This document shows positions 20,530 to 32,187 of a DNA stretch of 64,000 bases, piece by piece. The position numbers and the translations under genes are program-made. Below the pieces are notes generated by a model. It was not told the DNA's origin and did not search any database. It worked only from the letters and a program-made list of their open reading frames with translations. Origin of the DNA: Cranoglanis bouderius (lineage: Eukaryota > Chordata > Actinopteri > Siluriformes > Cranoglanididae); assembly GCA_023630585.1 (NCBI GenBank), contig CM042535.1:32617399-32681398 (forward strand), given 5' to 3'. How positions within the stretch are numbered: the first letter of the stretch is position 1; every line of letters begins with the position of its first letter.

Positions 20530-22016
20530 CAGTACTGTGCAAAAGTTTTAGGCAGTTGTGAAAAAATGCTGTAAAGTAAGAATGCCTTCAAAAATTTGTA
20601 CTTTATATTTATCAATTAACAAAATGCAAAGTGAGTGAAGAAAAACCTACATCAAATCAATATTTGGTGTGACCACACTGCATTCTAAATAGCATCAATT
20701 ATTCTAGGTACACTTGAACAAAGTCGAGGATTTTGTAGGCATATAGTCAGGCGTATGATTAAACAATTATATTAAACAGGTGCTACTGATTATCAATTCA
20801 ATATGTAGGTTGAAACACAATCATTAACTGAAACAGAAACAGCTGTGTAGGAGGAATAAAACTGGGTGAGGAACAGCCAAACTCAGCTAACAAGATGAGG
20901 TTGCTGAAGACAGTTTACTGTCAAAAGTCATACACTATGGCAAGACTGAGCACAGGAACAAGACAGAAGGTAGTTATACTGCATCAGGAAGGTCTCTCTC
21001 AGGCAGAAATTTCAGGGGTTTCCAGATGTGCTGTCCAAGCTCTTTTGAAGAAGCACAAAAAAACGGACAACGTTGAGGACCGTAGACACAGTGGTCAGCC
21101 GAGGAAACTTACTGCAGCAGATGAAAGACACATCAGGCTTACTTCCCTTCGCAATCTGAAGATGTCCAGCAGTGCCATCAGCTCAGACCTGGCAGAAACC
21201 AGTGGGACCCTGATACACCCATCTACTGTCCAGTGAAGTTTGGTGAGAAGTGGCCTTTATGGAAGACTTGCGGCCAAAAGGCTATACGTCTGACATGGAA
21301 ACAAGGCCAAGTGACTCAGCTATGCACGAAAACACAGGAACTGTGTGGGTGCAGAAAAATGGCAGCAGGTGCTTTGGACTGATGAGTCAAAATTTGACAT
21401 ATTTGGCTGTAGCAGAAGGCAGGTTGTTTGCCGAAGGGCTGGAGAGCGGTACACGAATGAGTGTCTGCAGGCAACAGTGAAGCATGCTGGAGGTTCCTTG
21501 CAAGTTTGGGGCTGCATTTCTGCAAATGGAGTTGGGGATTTGGTCAGAATTAATGGTCTCCTCAATGCTGAAGCATGACAATGACCCCAAGCATACAGCG
21601 AAAGTCATTAAGAACTATCTTCAGCATAAAGAAGAACAAGGAGTCCTGGAAGTGATGGTATGGCCCCCACAGAACCCTGATCTCAACAACATCCTCATCA
21701 GGATTACAAGAAGCAACAGAAGCAACTGAGGCTGCCTAAATCCACAGAAGAACTGTGGTTAGTTATCCAAGATGTTTGGGCCAACCTATCTGCTGAGTTC
21801 CTTCAAAAACTGTGTGCAAGTGTACCTAGAAGGATTGATGAATTGATGCTGTTTTGAAGGCAAAGGGTGGTAACACCAAATATTGATTTGATGTAGATTT
21901 CTATTTTGTTCACTCACTTTGCATTTTGTTAATTGATAAATATAAACTATTAACATGTCTATTTTTGTATTCTTACAGCATATTTCACACCTGCTTAAAA
22001 CTTTTGCACAGTACTG
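20530..22016 (+). mobile_element. Tc1 group B, full-length with defective transposase
   Basis: The ends are CAGTACTGTGCAAAAGTTTT at 20530 and its complement ending TTTGCACAGTACTG at 22016, with TA at 20528-20529 and 22017-22018. The transposase starts near 20937 (MARLSTGTRQKVVILHQEG, HTH). It breaks at 21236 and continues with VLWTDESKFDIFG (first Asp) and KHAGGSLQVWGCISANG. A deletion follows, then HDNDPKHTAKVI (second Asp) and WPPQNPDLN. The normal Glu block after PDLN is replaced by unrelated codons, so the triad is incomplete as well as frameshifted. Confidence 0.92.
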
Positions 22017-22018
22017 TA

Positions 22019-22732
22019 TATATAGAACCAGGAGTGACATTGATTTTTGCCGCTTACCACTGACCACTGCTCAAAAAAGGGAGATAAAAATTTTCAAGTA
22101 AAATACAAATTTTTGTTAGAAGGGTGCATAAGGGTTGAATTTCATGTAAAATAAGCATTGGCCTGATAGGAGAGGTAATCAGCCCTCCTTTGGCAAGAAG
22201 GCCTCATACTGTAGGGTTACAAGATCTCTAGTAATTAATCACATTTAACCTACCTACCTACTTATCTACCTATTGAACTGCAGAGTGTGACTTAGAGGTG
22301 GTTTGTACCACCTCCTGATAAAATGGAAGATGATAAGTGAGTCTAGTCTGAAAGGAATGGAAAATGAATCACTAGCTGTCAGAGCTGAGAAGTAGAAATT
22401 AATTTAATTTGTCTGTGACATCGATATGATTTTTTTCAAGGAGGAACTCAATATTTCTACTGAAAATGATCAGTCTGAGATCCAAAGATAATGCACACAT
22501 TTCTAAAAAGATATTGTACCCATAAACATCATAGTACTTTACAGAAACAGGCAGCTCATTTAAAGCAAAACATTATAGACAGGGAACAAACACTCAACAT
22601 GAAAATGTGAAAAAGAATTATGACTGTGATCAGCCATATTTAAGCATTACTCTTTTCTCTAACTCATGAAAATACAGACATAAGTCAGCAGAATTTTATG
22701 TGATATTTTCCTTCTTTTGTAGTGTTTATATG
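22019..22732. other. Anonymous sequence
   Basis: A short TACCTACCTACTTATCTACC run lies near 22250. Otherwise I see no coding, RNA or repeat signature that I can name. Confidence 0.45.
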
Positions 22733-23216
22733 CAAAGAAATGCTGTAGAGAAAAGATGCCTTCAAAATAATGAAATTAAATGTTTCTACATAAAACAAAA
22801 AAATAAAAAGAGCAGTAAACAAAAGTAAACGAAACAAAGTCGATATTTGGTGTGACAAAAAAAAAAAAAAAATAATTAAAATAGTAGTCTCCGGTACAAT
22901 TTTTGCAGTTTTATAAGGAAATTAGCTGGTAAGTTTCATTGAGCATCTTGCAGAACCAGCCACAGTTTCACACTTGCTTCTTATTTTTGCAGCAAAGGCC
23001 AGCAGCCTTCATTGTGTTTTTGTCTGAAAAGTGGTCTCTTACGTAATATGCTGCTTTCTTTAATGATATACAAACACTTTTCTATAACATTTACTTTTGT
23101 AAAAAATGTTTTTTTGTACTGACTTGATAATGCAGAAGTCATAAATTAAAAAAAAAAATCTATAACAAAGTTTGTACTAAAAACAATAGGGTGCCTAAAA
23201 CTTTTGCACAGTACTG
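22733..23216. mobile_element. Tc1-derived MITE group C
   Basis: The right end is the terminal repeat GCCTAAAACTTTTGCACAGT closing in ACTG at 23216, followed by TA. The interior keeps the leader words AAACAAAGTCGATATTTGGT and GTGTGAC before a poly-A run, then a leftover of the 3' coding side, with no transposase domains. The left end appears truncated at about 22733. The same right-end sequence starts the fragment at 63792. Confidence 0.7.
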
Positions 23217-23218
23217 TA

Positions 23219-24266
23219 TATACTGTATATATATATAGGGCCTGTAAAACCAATTTGCTCAATAGAAGAGGTTTCATTTTAAGGCTTCTTGCTCACTTGA
23301 AAGAGCAAGCACAACAACAGAAAACAATTTGGGCCAATGAAATCATGGTCATGATTCAGGAAACAGATGTGTTCATTTCTTTGTAGGAGAATTCTTTTGT
23401 TTGTTGTTTCATAATTTATGAGACTTCCACGGGGTTCAGTTTTTACTGCAAGCTCTCACACACAAGAAATGTTCTGTGCTTCCTGGTTGAACTTTAAACA
23501 TTGGTGCCTTGGAATTTAGTCACATTCTGAATAATGCATTTTCAAATATTCTATTTCTAATTTGAGAAATCCCTATGGTATCAAATTCTGTACACAAAAT
23601 CCCTCCCTCACAGTGATAAATAAATAGAACAATGTGTATTCATTATTAAGTACAGACACTTAAAGCATGTTATAACAAGCATGTTATAAAATATGCATGC
23701 ACTGACCAGGGATCCCAACTCTGGAAACCTGGGACCTTGCAGAGTTTCAAATGAACAAACACAACTTCAGATCTTTACAAACATGATTAGAGTGATCTAG
23801 GCTTTTTCCAATTCTAGATTCTTTCCAGTTCCAGTTTTCCAACTTACTTATACCTTTTCCTCAATTAAATTTTCTAATTTTAGATTATTTAGAATTTCCT
23901 ACTGGATTTTTGCCCCAAAATGCTATATAATATATAATAATATCTAAATAGTATATAATTTAAACAATGTTAATTTCATATCCATTTATTTTGCTTTGCC
24001 CTGATGAATCCATTATGATTATATTTTCCAAGATAATGCAACACCACCCCAAAACTGTCTACTGGTTCAGTGAGTATATAGCCAAATCTTTCCCAATTAT
24101 TGTAGAAATTCAACATTATCATGATCCACCTTCACTTTGGGCATGCCTTGCTCCATATTAGACTGACTACCAGTGACCAGGCCCCCTTCTAATTGGAAGT
24201 ACAAGATCTGCATATAATGATATTTTTTCTTAGGGAAAGTGTCTCTCTTATCTCTTCTGATAATGG
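23219..24266. other. Anonymous sequence
   Basis: No open frame, repeat end or RNA gene recognised. It separates the Tc1 MITE from the nested hAT block and may be older unique or strongly decayed sequence. Confidence 0.45.
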
Positions 24267-24687
24267 CTATTAATCAGTGCTTAATTTGTAAATCTGCAGG
24301 TCCCGGAACACTAAGAGGGTAATAATCTGGCAGGGCGGGAGGTACGCGAAAGGTCACGGTCCTCAAACTTACAGACATGTAAAAGTGCTTCCAGTATCTC
24401 ACGCAACCAACGATATTCAGTGCTGATAGGTAGGCCTATGTAATTGATCACACTGGTACTGCGTCGTAATAGCATAACGAACTTAATAGCGGTGAGTATT
24501 CTCAGTACAAAGGGAAACATTTATGGATTGCACATTCTATCAGCTTATGTGCGGTCACCTCAGTTAGCTACAAAACACATTTGCATCAGCACTTCGAAAA
24601 CAAAGCTACGTTTCATACAGTAAGCGTACTTACAATAAACATTACCTGCACAACATAATCAAGAAAAAATCGTCTTACAAAAAGCTG

Positions 24688-25089
24688 TCATGTCAGTATC
24701 ATCCTACTTTTCCCTGTTCCTTTACTTATCCATGAGCACACAAATGGCTCGTGATTGAACTTTGTAAGTGGTGGACCCACGATGTTCAAAAACATTAGAG
24801 ACGACATCGTGGGGATGAGAAGGGATGCACACTGCGAGCTACAAATGAGATTTTGGACAAACCCTGCTCGTGCTCCACTGGAGAGCGGAATGGTATTCAC
24901 AGCAGCCAACAACTGCCTCAGTCCTTCTGGAACTTTTTGTCTATTTGAGTCCCTGTACTCCCTAAAAGCCCAATTGACTGTACGTTGGTTGTTAACTCTA
25001 TTTACTTCCAGGCAGTCAATCTCACTTTCAAAGCCATGCACAGGTTGACAACATTTAGCCTCATAAGTGCTTCTAAAAACCTTCCACAA
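24688..25089 (-). pseudogene. hAT C-terminal dimerisation domain remnant
   Basis: The minus strand encodes IPLSSGARAGFVQNLICSSQ followed by MSSLMFLNIVGPPLTKFN and CSWISKG. This corresponds to the hATC motif of KIAA1586-like fish hAT transposases (IPxSTAxxERGFSxMNLI..R..L....MSSL.F..IVGPPL..F). The diagnostic ERGFS has become RAGFV, and the rest of the transposase is deleted. Upstream residues (DCLEVNRVNNQRTVNWAFRE) are not a known catalytic block. Confidence 0.7.
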
Positions 25090-25332
25090 TCAGGCTATAG
25101 TGTTATCATTGCTAGTCATGGGAACGTTCACCAAACTGCTTCATCAGTGACCTGCTGCTGCTCGCTCTCTTGGACTCTTGCCTTTTTAGTATTTTGTTTG
25201 TGTTTTTAAAAAATGCTGGTAATTGTAACTGCTTTCTTGTCACCATGACACACTCTACAACGCATGCTATGTATGACTGTAGGCTTCGCTTGTAATAATG
25301 AATTCAGGTGAACGTTGAACTTGAAATGATTA

Positions 25333-25496
25333 TGTAACGTCTGACGGTATCAAACTGATTTCTGAATCAACCTGGGCTTAGCACAGAAGTTTCTTTTGTT
25401 TCTTTTGAGCTGTAAAGCCCTATCTGTTTAATGACCACTCTGGCCCCAGTTTGACCAGATACCTTTGGAATGCTAACGACCAAACTTCCCCCCTTG

Positions 25497-25550
<54 letters not shown>

Positions 25551-27132
25551 GCACGCACGCACACACACACAAGCTTACCTTACACACACAATGGAGAAAT
25601 CTCTCTCTTTTCAATGTAACGTATAATTATATGTAATTATTCGATGCCTAAATAGTGTGATGTTATCTTGTTTACATATATTGTGTGTTTATGTAACTAA
25701 CCTTAATGGTTTTAGATAGTTTTAATTTAGGATATAATTTTAAATGTCTGTAACCAGGTATTATTTGCAATATTCTTTACAAGTCCATCGAATTTGGTAT
25801 GTAGCTAATCGTCTCGAGATACCCTGATTGATTATGCATATCATATTGCAATGGGATACATTATTTCATGTTTTCTCTTAATTTCATTTATAATATGGTA
25901 TAAACCGGCTCCTCCCTGGACATGCAAATCCAACTTCCTGATTGGCCCATAGCCCAAAGAGGCGTGTGCGTTGGTGTTGTCTTTAAAACAACACCACGCT
26001 TTGAAACTTCGCTCTTCCTGTCTTCCTCTCCTCTCTTTCCTCTTCAGTCTAGTCTCTTCAGTCTCTCTTCAGTAACTCTTCACTTCTACACTCCTTCCGG
26101 TTTCTCTCCCCTGGGGCCACGTGCCCCGGGAAGAGGAAGCCAGGATCTCTCTCTCCCGGACAAAGGATGCAACCGCCTCATGGCTCACGCCTTTTTCCAA
26201 ATGGCACAACAAACCAGTGAACTCTACATGACCTCGCGCGAACTTTCAAACCGAAGCTATGCGAGTATAGTTAATGAACCTATATCTGCGTTTAAGATTT
26301 TACCCCTGTTTACAGGAGATTTAAGCTCGTTGCTGGTTTTTGAAAAAGGCTAATTAGTTGTGTTTTTGTCTGCCATTCCCTTTTACTTCATTACTTTCTC
26401 TCTACCCCTTTTCTTTCCTTGTATATAGATGTACATATGTATGTTCTGCTTAGAGTTAGTTGTGTGTATCCATAGTTACATCTAGCTATTAAAATGTATT
26501 ATCCCACGCTTCATTTTCTCTGTTTTTGTTCATGGGATAAGGTCCCTTCTTCACTGCATAAGATCTCGATTACCTGCTCTAATCTTTAATAACAAACTTC
26601 GTGAGTTAATTCTTCCTGGCCAGAAGGATAAACTCCCTCTTTAGAGTTCATAAATCCAAACTAGACTACAGCTAACCCTAAAAGCTGATCATAGACCACA
26701 TACATAGTCATAATTAATTATAATCCGTTGTAGTTAATTATCCATATGTATATGTGCACATACATGAATTCCCTTTCATGGCTGATGTATATTTATAACT
26801 GGTCACAACACGTGTTGATTAGATATATAGATATATTTCACGCCATTCGAGCTAATTCCTTAGATAAATTGGAGAATACATTTAAACGTGTTAAACATTT
26901 TTTTAAATTCGTTACATAAATTGTAACTGGTGGAGAATATTTTTAAACGTTGCAGATTCATTTGAGTTACTACACATTCTGGTAGATAATGCGGGCACGC
27001 TTTAAAATTCGTCTCCTTTAAAAAGGTGCTTCGAATCTAAGCGTGCGCTTCTGTTTCATTTCATGTTTAAAGTTGATCCATTTCATTATTCTGGTGGAAA
27101 AGAATAATGCTAGTAATGCTTGATTCGTTACA
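25333..27132 (+). mobile_element. Solo LTR family X, second copy
   Basis: The 1800-bp block runs from TGTAACGTCTG to GATTCGTTACA, with the 4-bp duplication ATTA on each side (25329-25332 and 27133-27136). The undisturbed target is visible in hAT copy 1a at 2821-2824. On the plus strand it has GGTATAAACC (about 25897-25906), ATGCAAAT (25922) and ATTGG (about 25942) in promoter-like spacing. A frame at 25922-26353 shares GPRAPGRGSQDLSLPDKGCN with the equivalent strand of the first copy. This may only reflect DNA similarity. It is inverted relative to the first copy, 7.5 kb away. Confidence 0.88.
25500..25571. repeat. (CA)n microsatellite inside solo LTR X
   Basis: About 24 CA units, then GCAC units. 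This is the inverted counterpart of the array at 17332-17393. Confidence 0.95.
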
Positions 27133-27470
27133 ATTACGTTATGTGAAAGAGGCCAGGGCCGGAATTACTGGGCTTAACTGGGCTCCAGCCCATGGGCCCC
27201 ACCCAGTAGGTGGTCCTGCCAGTTTACATTTGTTTGATTTGTTCAGTTATATGCCGGTCATACTATTTTTCATTTAAAGTTTTTGATTGGTCTAGCATGG
27301 TTGGCGAGCCCTGCCCTGTGTAAGGAATGATGGCATTTAATTAGCTAAATTATACATCAGTCATCTTGATGTGTGCTGATTGGTTATTGGTGGTTACGAC
27401 GATGCGTCACTGTTGAAACCTGTCTGTAGTAGTCACTGTTATAATGGCGGACAAGCAGTATTGAAGTGGT

Positions 27471-27640
27471 GTGCTTAAAAGAAAGCTAAAAATGAGGCAA
27501 CAACAGGAAAAGGAAGCACTCAGTAAAATTAAAACGATCACTGGATTTTTCACACCTGTGGCACCACAGTCTGATGTGCAAGCAGTAAACAACCTGCTGG
27601 AGGAAACCGCAGGAGCTGATCTGCCTTCACGAGCAGGGCA
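27471..27640 (+). pseudogene. Transposase N-terminal remnant of hAT-2
   Basis: The frame begins MLKRKLKMRQQQEKEALSKI and continues KTITGFFTPVA, a basic/coiled start like that of fish hAT proteins related to ZMYM/THAP-type repressors, where a short basic stretch precedes a TTF-type finger. It then runs into a (CA)n array at 27641. The finger and RNase-H-like fold are missing. The link to that family rests on the short basic stretch only. Confidence 0.45.
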
Positions 27641-27642
27641 GT

Positions 27643-27692
<50 letters not shown>
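27641..27692. repeat. (CA)n microsatellite
   Basis: About 26 CA units within hAT-2. Confidence 0.95.
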
Positions 27693-27697
<5 letters not shown>

Positions 27698-28142
27698 CAC
27701 CCAGTCACTCACTCATTCTTTATCTTGCACTTTGTTCAGTGTGTTATTTTGATATCTTCTTGCAACTGAGAGCACTTCCTGTATTATATTGTATTATAAT
27801 TGCTAATAAGCTAAATAATCTAATATTACCCCTACATGTTAATTAAGATAGGCATGCTACATATATTTAAAAAATTGTTTGCTAGTGTGAACCAACAGCT
27901 GTAGGTGCCAACACCAAATGATCTTTAAAATGCCATGATAATGAGAGAGTGCTCATTTACTTTTCTGTTATAGATTATACTCAAAAATTGCAAGTAATGG
28001 GATGTAGTCATATACTGGTGTGAGTCAGCCTAACACTGCCTATGTATACAATCTATAAAATGTCAGCACTTATCAAGAACAGTTTTTTTTTTTTTTATAA
28101 GATTCATACACTCAGTATAGACTTTGCCATTTGTATGTTATA

Positions 28143-29707
28143 CAGCCGTGGCCAAAAGTATTGAGAATGACACAAATATTAATTTTCACAAAGTCTACTG
28201 CTTCAGTGTTTTTAGATCTTTTTGTCAGATGTTACTAACTGTTACTGAAGTATAATCACAAGCATTTCATAAGTGTCAATGGCTTTTATTGACAATTACA
28301 TGAAGTTTATGCAAAGAGTCAACATTTGCAGTGTTGACCCTTCTTTTTCAAGACCTCTGCAATTCGCCCTGGCATGCTGTCAATCAACTTCTGGGCCACA
28401 TCCTGACTGATGGCAGCCCATTCTTGCATAATCAATGCTTGGAGTTTGTCAGAGTTTGTGGGTTTTTGTTTGTCCACCCGCCTCTTGAGGATTGACCACA
28501 AATTCTCAATGGGATTAAGGTCTGGGGAGTTTCTTGGCCATGGACCCAAAATGTCGATGTTTTGTTCCCCGAGCCACTTCGTTATCACTTTTTGCCTTGT
28601 GGCAAGGTGCCCCATCATGCTGGAAAAGGCATTGTTCGTCACCAAACTGTTCTTGGATGGTTGGGAGAAGTTGCTCTCTGAGGATGTTTTTGTACCATTC
28701 TTTATTCATGGCTGTGTTCTTAGGCAAAATTGTGAGTAAGCCCACTCCCTTGGCTGAGAAGCAACCCCACACATGAGTGGTCTCAGGATGCTTTACTGTT
28801 GGCATGACACAGGACTGATGGTAGCGCTCACCTTTACTTCTCCAAACAAGCTTTTTTCCAGATGACCCAAACAATCGGAAAGGGGATTCATCAGAGAAAA
28901 TGACATTACCCCAGTCCTCAGCAGTCCAATCCCTGTACTTTTTGCAGAATAGCAGTCTGTCCCTGATGTTTTTCCTGGAGAGAAGTGGCTTCTTTGCTGC
29001 CCTTCTTGACACCAGGCCATCCTCCAAAAGTCTTCGCCTTACTGTGCATGCAGACGCACTCACACCTGCCTGCTGCCATTCCTGAGCAAGCTCTGCACTG
29101 GTGGTGCCCAAATCCTGCAGCTGAATCAACTTTAGGAGATGTTCCTGGCGCTTGCTGGACTTTCTTGGGCGCCCTGAAGCCTTCTTCACAACAGTTGAAC
29201 CTCTCTCCTTGAAGGTCTTGATGATCCGATAAATGGTTGATTTAGGTGCAATCTTACTAGCAGCAATATCCTTGCCTGTGAATCCCTTTTTGTGCAAAGC
29301 AATGATGGCTGAACGTGTTTCCTTGCAGGTAACCATAGTTAACAGAGGAAGAACAATAATTTCAAGCAGCACCCTCCTTTTAAAGCTTCCAGTCTGTTAT
29401 TCTATCTCAATCAGCATGACAGAGTGATCTCCAGCCTTGTCCTCATTAACACTCTCACCTGTGTTAACCAGAGAATCACTGACATGATGTCAGCTGGTCC
29501 TTTTGTGGAAGGGCTGAAATGCAGTGGACATGTTTTTTTGGGATTAAGTTCATTTTCATGGCAAAGAGGGACTTTGAAATTAATTGCAATTCATCTGATC
29601 ACTCTTCATAACATTCTGGAGTATATGCAAATTGCCATCATAAAAACTGAAGCAGTAGACTTTGTGAAACTTATTTGTGTCATTCTCAAAACTTTTGGCC
29701 ACGGCTG
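28143..29707 (-). mobile_element. Tc1 group D, full-length, near-intact
   Basis: It runs from CAGCCGTGGCCAAAAGTATT (28143) to its complement ending TTTTGGCCACGGCTG (29707), with TA duplications at 28141-28142 and 29708-29709. The inverted repeats are about 200 bp. Inner copies of the terminal motif and a shared CTTCAGT/ACTGAAG segment suggest IR/DR structure. It lies inside hAT-2 next to the RTE LINE. It is the best-preserved Tc1 coding region in the window. Confidence 0.95.
28319..29336 (-). pseudogene. Tc1 group D transposase with a single visible frameshift
   Basis: The start chosen is MVTCKETRSAIIALHKKGFT at 29336, which begins the HTH. The paired DNA-binding domain carries STIYRIIKTFKERGS and ASGRPRKSS (basic linker). 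The catalytic part has VIFSDESPFRLFGSSGKK, HVWGCFSAKG and LFQHDGAPCHKA, then past a frame change NSPDLNPIENLWSILKRR. All three DDE residues are therefore encoded. The only break I see is one extra A in the AAAAA run near 28590, just after the second Asp. The total would be about 340 residues, the usual Tc1 length. Confidence 0.88.
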
Positions 29708-30052
29708 TAGAAATACAACCTTACCTAAAGGTCTTTGGATAATCTAGCCACAGGAGGTCACAAGCCAGTGTACTTTTTGTGCCGGTCCAAAGCCCGGATA
29801 AATAGAGAGGGTTGTGTCAGGAAGGTCATCCGACGTAAAACTCTTGCCAAATTCAATATGCGTATCACTAACATGACTTCCATACCGGATCGGTCGGGGC
29901 CCGGGTTAACAACGACCGCCATCGGTGCCGTTGACCTATAGGGCACTGGTGGAAATTGGGCTACTGTTGGTTGAAGAAGGAGAGGAGGAAGGCGTGTCCG
30001 TAGGCAGAGAGAGAAGAGGAAAGGCAGGAGTTTAGAACTGAAAGCAGGGACT

Positions 30053-31354
30053 TTGAATGTTGGTACGATGACAGGTAAAGGCAGAGAGCTGGTAGATATG
30101 ATGCAGAGGAGGAAAGTCGACATTCTGTGTGTCCAGGAGACCAGGTGGAAAGGGAGCAAGGCTAGAAGCATTGGAGCAGGGTTTAAACTGTTTTATCATG
30201 GGGTGGACAGGAAGAGAAATGGAGGAGGAGTGATCCTGAAGGAGGAGTTTGTGAAGAATGTTCTGGAGGTAAAGAGAGTGTCAGATAGGTTGATGAGTCT
30301 GAAGCTGGAAATTGAAGGTGTGATGTTGAATGTTGTTAGTGCTTACGCTCCACAAGTAGGTTGTGAGCAAGAGGAGAAAGACAGATTCTGGAGCGAGCTT
30401 GAGGAAGTGATGCAGAGTGTTACCAGAGGTGAGAGAGTGGTGATAGGGGCAGACTTTAATGGACATGTTGGTGAAGGGAATAGTGGGGATGAGGAAGTTA
30501 TGGGCAGGTTTGGTCTCCAGGTAAGGAACCCAGAAAGACAGAGGTTGGTAGACTTTGCTAAAAGTATGGAGATGGCTGTGGTGAACACGTACTTTCAGAA
30601 GAGGCAGGAACACAGGGTGACATATAAGAGTGGTGGCAGGAGCACACAGGTGGACTATATCTTATGTAGACACTGTAATCTGATGGAGATTAGCGATTGC
30701 AAAGTAGTGGTAGGAGAGAGTGTAGCTAGACAGCATAGGATGGTGGTGTGTAAGATGACTCTGGTGGTGAGGAAGATGAAGAAAGCAAAGGCAGAGCAGA
30801 AGACAAAGTGGTGGAAGTTGGAAAAGGAAGAATGCTGTGCGGTTTTCAGGGAGGAGGTGAGACAGGCTTTAGGTGGTCAGGAGGTGCTTCCAGATGACTG
30901 GACTACTACAGCCAAAGTGATCAGGGAGACAGGTAGGAAGGTGCTAGGTGTGTCATCTGGAAGGAGGAAAGAAGACAAGGAGGCTTGGTGGTGGAATGAG
31001 GAAGTTCAGGAGAGTATCCAGAGGAAGAGGTTAGCTAGGAAGAAGTGGGACAGTGAGAGGATGGAGGAAAGTAGACAGGAATATAGGGAGATGCAGTATG
31101 AGGTTAAGATAAAGGTGGCAAAGGCCAAACAGAAAGCTTATGAGGACATGTATGCAAGGTTAGATAGTAAGGAAGGTGAGAGGGATTTGTATCAGTTGGC
31201 GAGGCAGAGGGATAGAGATGGTAAGGATGTGCAGCAGGTTAGAGTGATTAAAGATAGAGATGGAAATGTGTTGACAGGTGACAGGAGGGTGAGGGAAAGA
31301 CAGAAGGAGTACTTTGAGGAACTGATGAGGAAAATGACAGAGAGAGAAGAGTAG
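30053..31354 (+). pseudogene. RTE endonuclease domain (433 codons)
   Basis: From MNVGTMTGKGRELVDMM the frame shows the AP-endonuclease motifs in order: VDILCVQETRWKG (catalytic Glu), VVSAYAPQVG, RVVIGADFNGHVG (Asp/Asn) and STQVDYIL. The usual terminal S(D/Q)H reads ARQHRMVV. A long basic linker rich in KK, RK and EE follows to 31354, where one base change in a GA-rich run ends the frame just before RT. The enzyme nicks the target strand to prime reverse transcription. The domain itself looks uninterrupted, but the protein would lack RT. Confidence 0.9.
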
Positions 31355-31359
31355 TAGAG

Positions 31360-32187
31360 GCAAATATTGTTGAGCAGGAAGTAGAAAGGATTAGCAAGGG
31401 TGAAGTTAGGAGAGCTTTGAAGAGGATGAAGAGAGGAAAGGAGGTTGGTCCTGATGACATACCAGTGGAGGTATGGAAGTGTCTAGGAGAGATGGCAGTA
31501 GAGTTTTTAACTAGGTTGCTCAATGAGGTCTTAGAGAGTGAGAGGATGCCTGAGGAATGGAGGAGAAGTGTTTTGGTGCCGATTTTTAAGAACAAGGGAG
31601 ATGTGCAGAGTTGTGGAAACTACAGAGGTATTAAGCTGATGAGCCATACAATGAAGTTGTGGGAAAGAGTAGTGGAAGCAAGGCTAAGGGGAGAAGTGAG
31701 CATTTGTGAGCAACAGTATGGTTTCATGCCAAGAAAGAGCACTACAGATGCAATATTTGCTTTGAGAATGTTGATGGAGAAGTACAGAGAGGGTCAGAAA
31801 GAGCTGCATTGTGTCTTTGTAGATTTAGAGAAAGCATATGACAGGGTGCCAAGAGAGGAGCTGTGGTATTGTATGAGGAGGTCTGGAGTGGCAGAGAAGT
31901 ATGTTAGAGTGGTGCAGGATATGTATGAGAGCAGTAGGACAATGGTAAGGTGTGCGGTAGGTGTGACAGAGGAGTTCACAGTGAAGGTGGGACTGCATCA
32001 AGGATCGGCTCTGAGCCCCTTCTTGTTTGCGGTGGTGATGGACAGGCTGACAGATGAGGTCAGACAGGAATCTCCATGGACTATGATGTTTGCGGATGAC
32101 ATTGTGATCTGTAGTGAAAGCAGGGAGCAGGTGGTGGAAACTCTAGAGGTGGAGGTTTGCTCTGGAGAGAAGAGAAATGAATGTTAG
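31360..32187 (+). pseudogene. RTE reverse transcriptase domain
   Basis: The frame contains KRGKEVGPDDIPVEVWKCLG, then WRRSVLVPIFKNKGDVQSC and NYRGIKLMSHTMKLWERVVE, CVFVDLEKAYDRVPRE (first catalytic Asp), GLHQGSALSPFLFAVVMD and MMFADDIVICSE (FADD at 32089-32100). All core RT motifs are intact. Coding shifts frame near 32142 (ending CSGEKRNEC) and again near 32597. The thumb and C-terminal parts are in separate frames. Confidence 0.9.

Noticed and set aside
25922..26353. A 143-codon host or accessory retroviral gene in LTR X
   Set aside because: The frame starts near promoter-like elements and shares a peptide with the sister LTR, but the similarity may only be DNA-level and other parts differ in frame. 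It is noted as a point to check rather than a gene.
15800..27132. An 11-kb Polinton or other large DNA transposon with 1.8-kb terminal inverted repeats
   Set aside because: Each arm has its own 4-bp duplication and sits inside a different element (LINE, hAT), and no capsid, polymerase or integrase genes lie between. Two independent solo LTRs explain it better.
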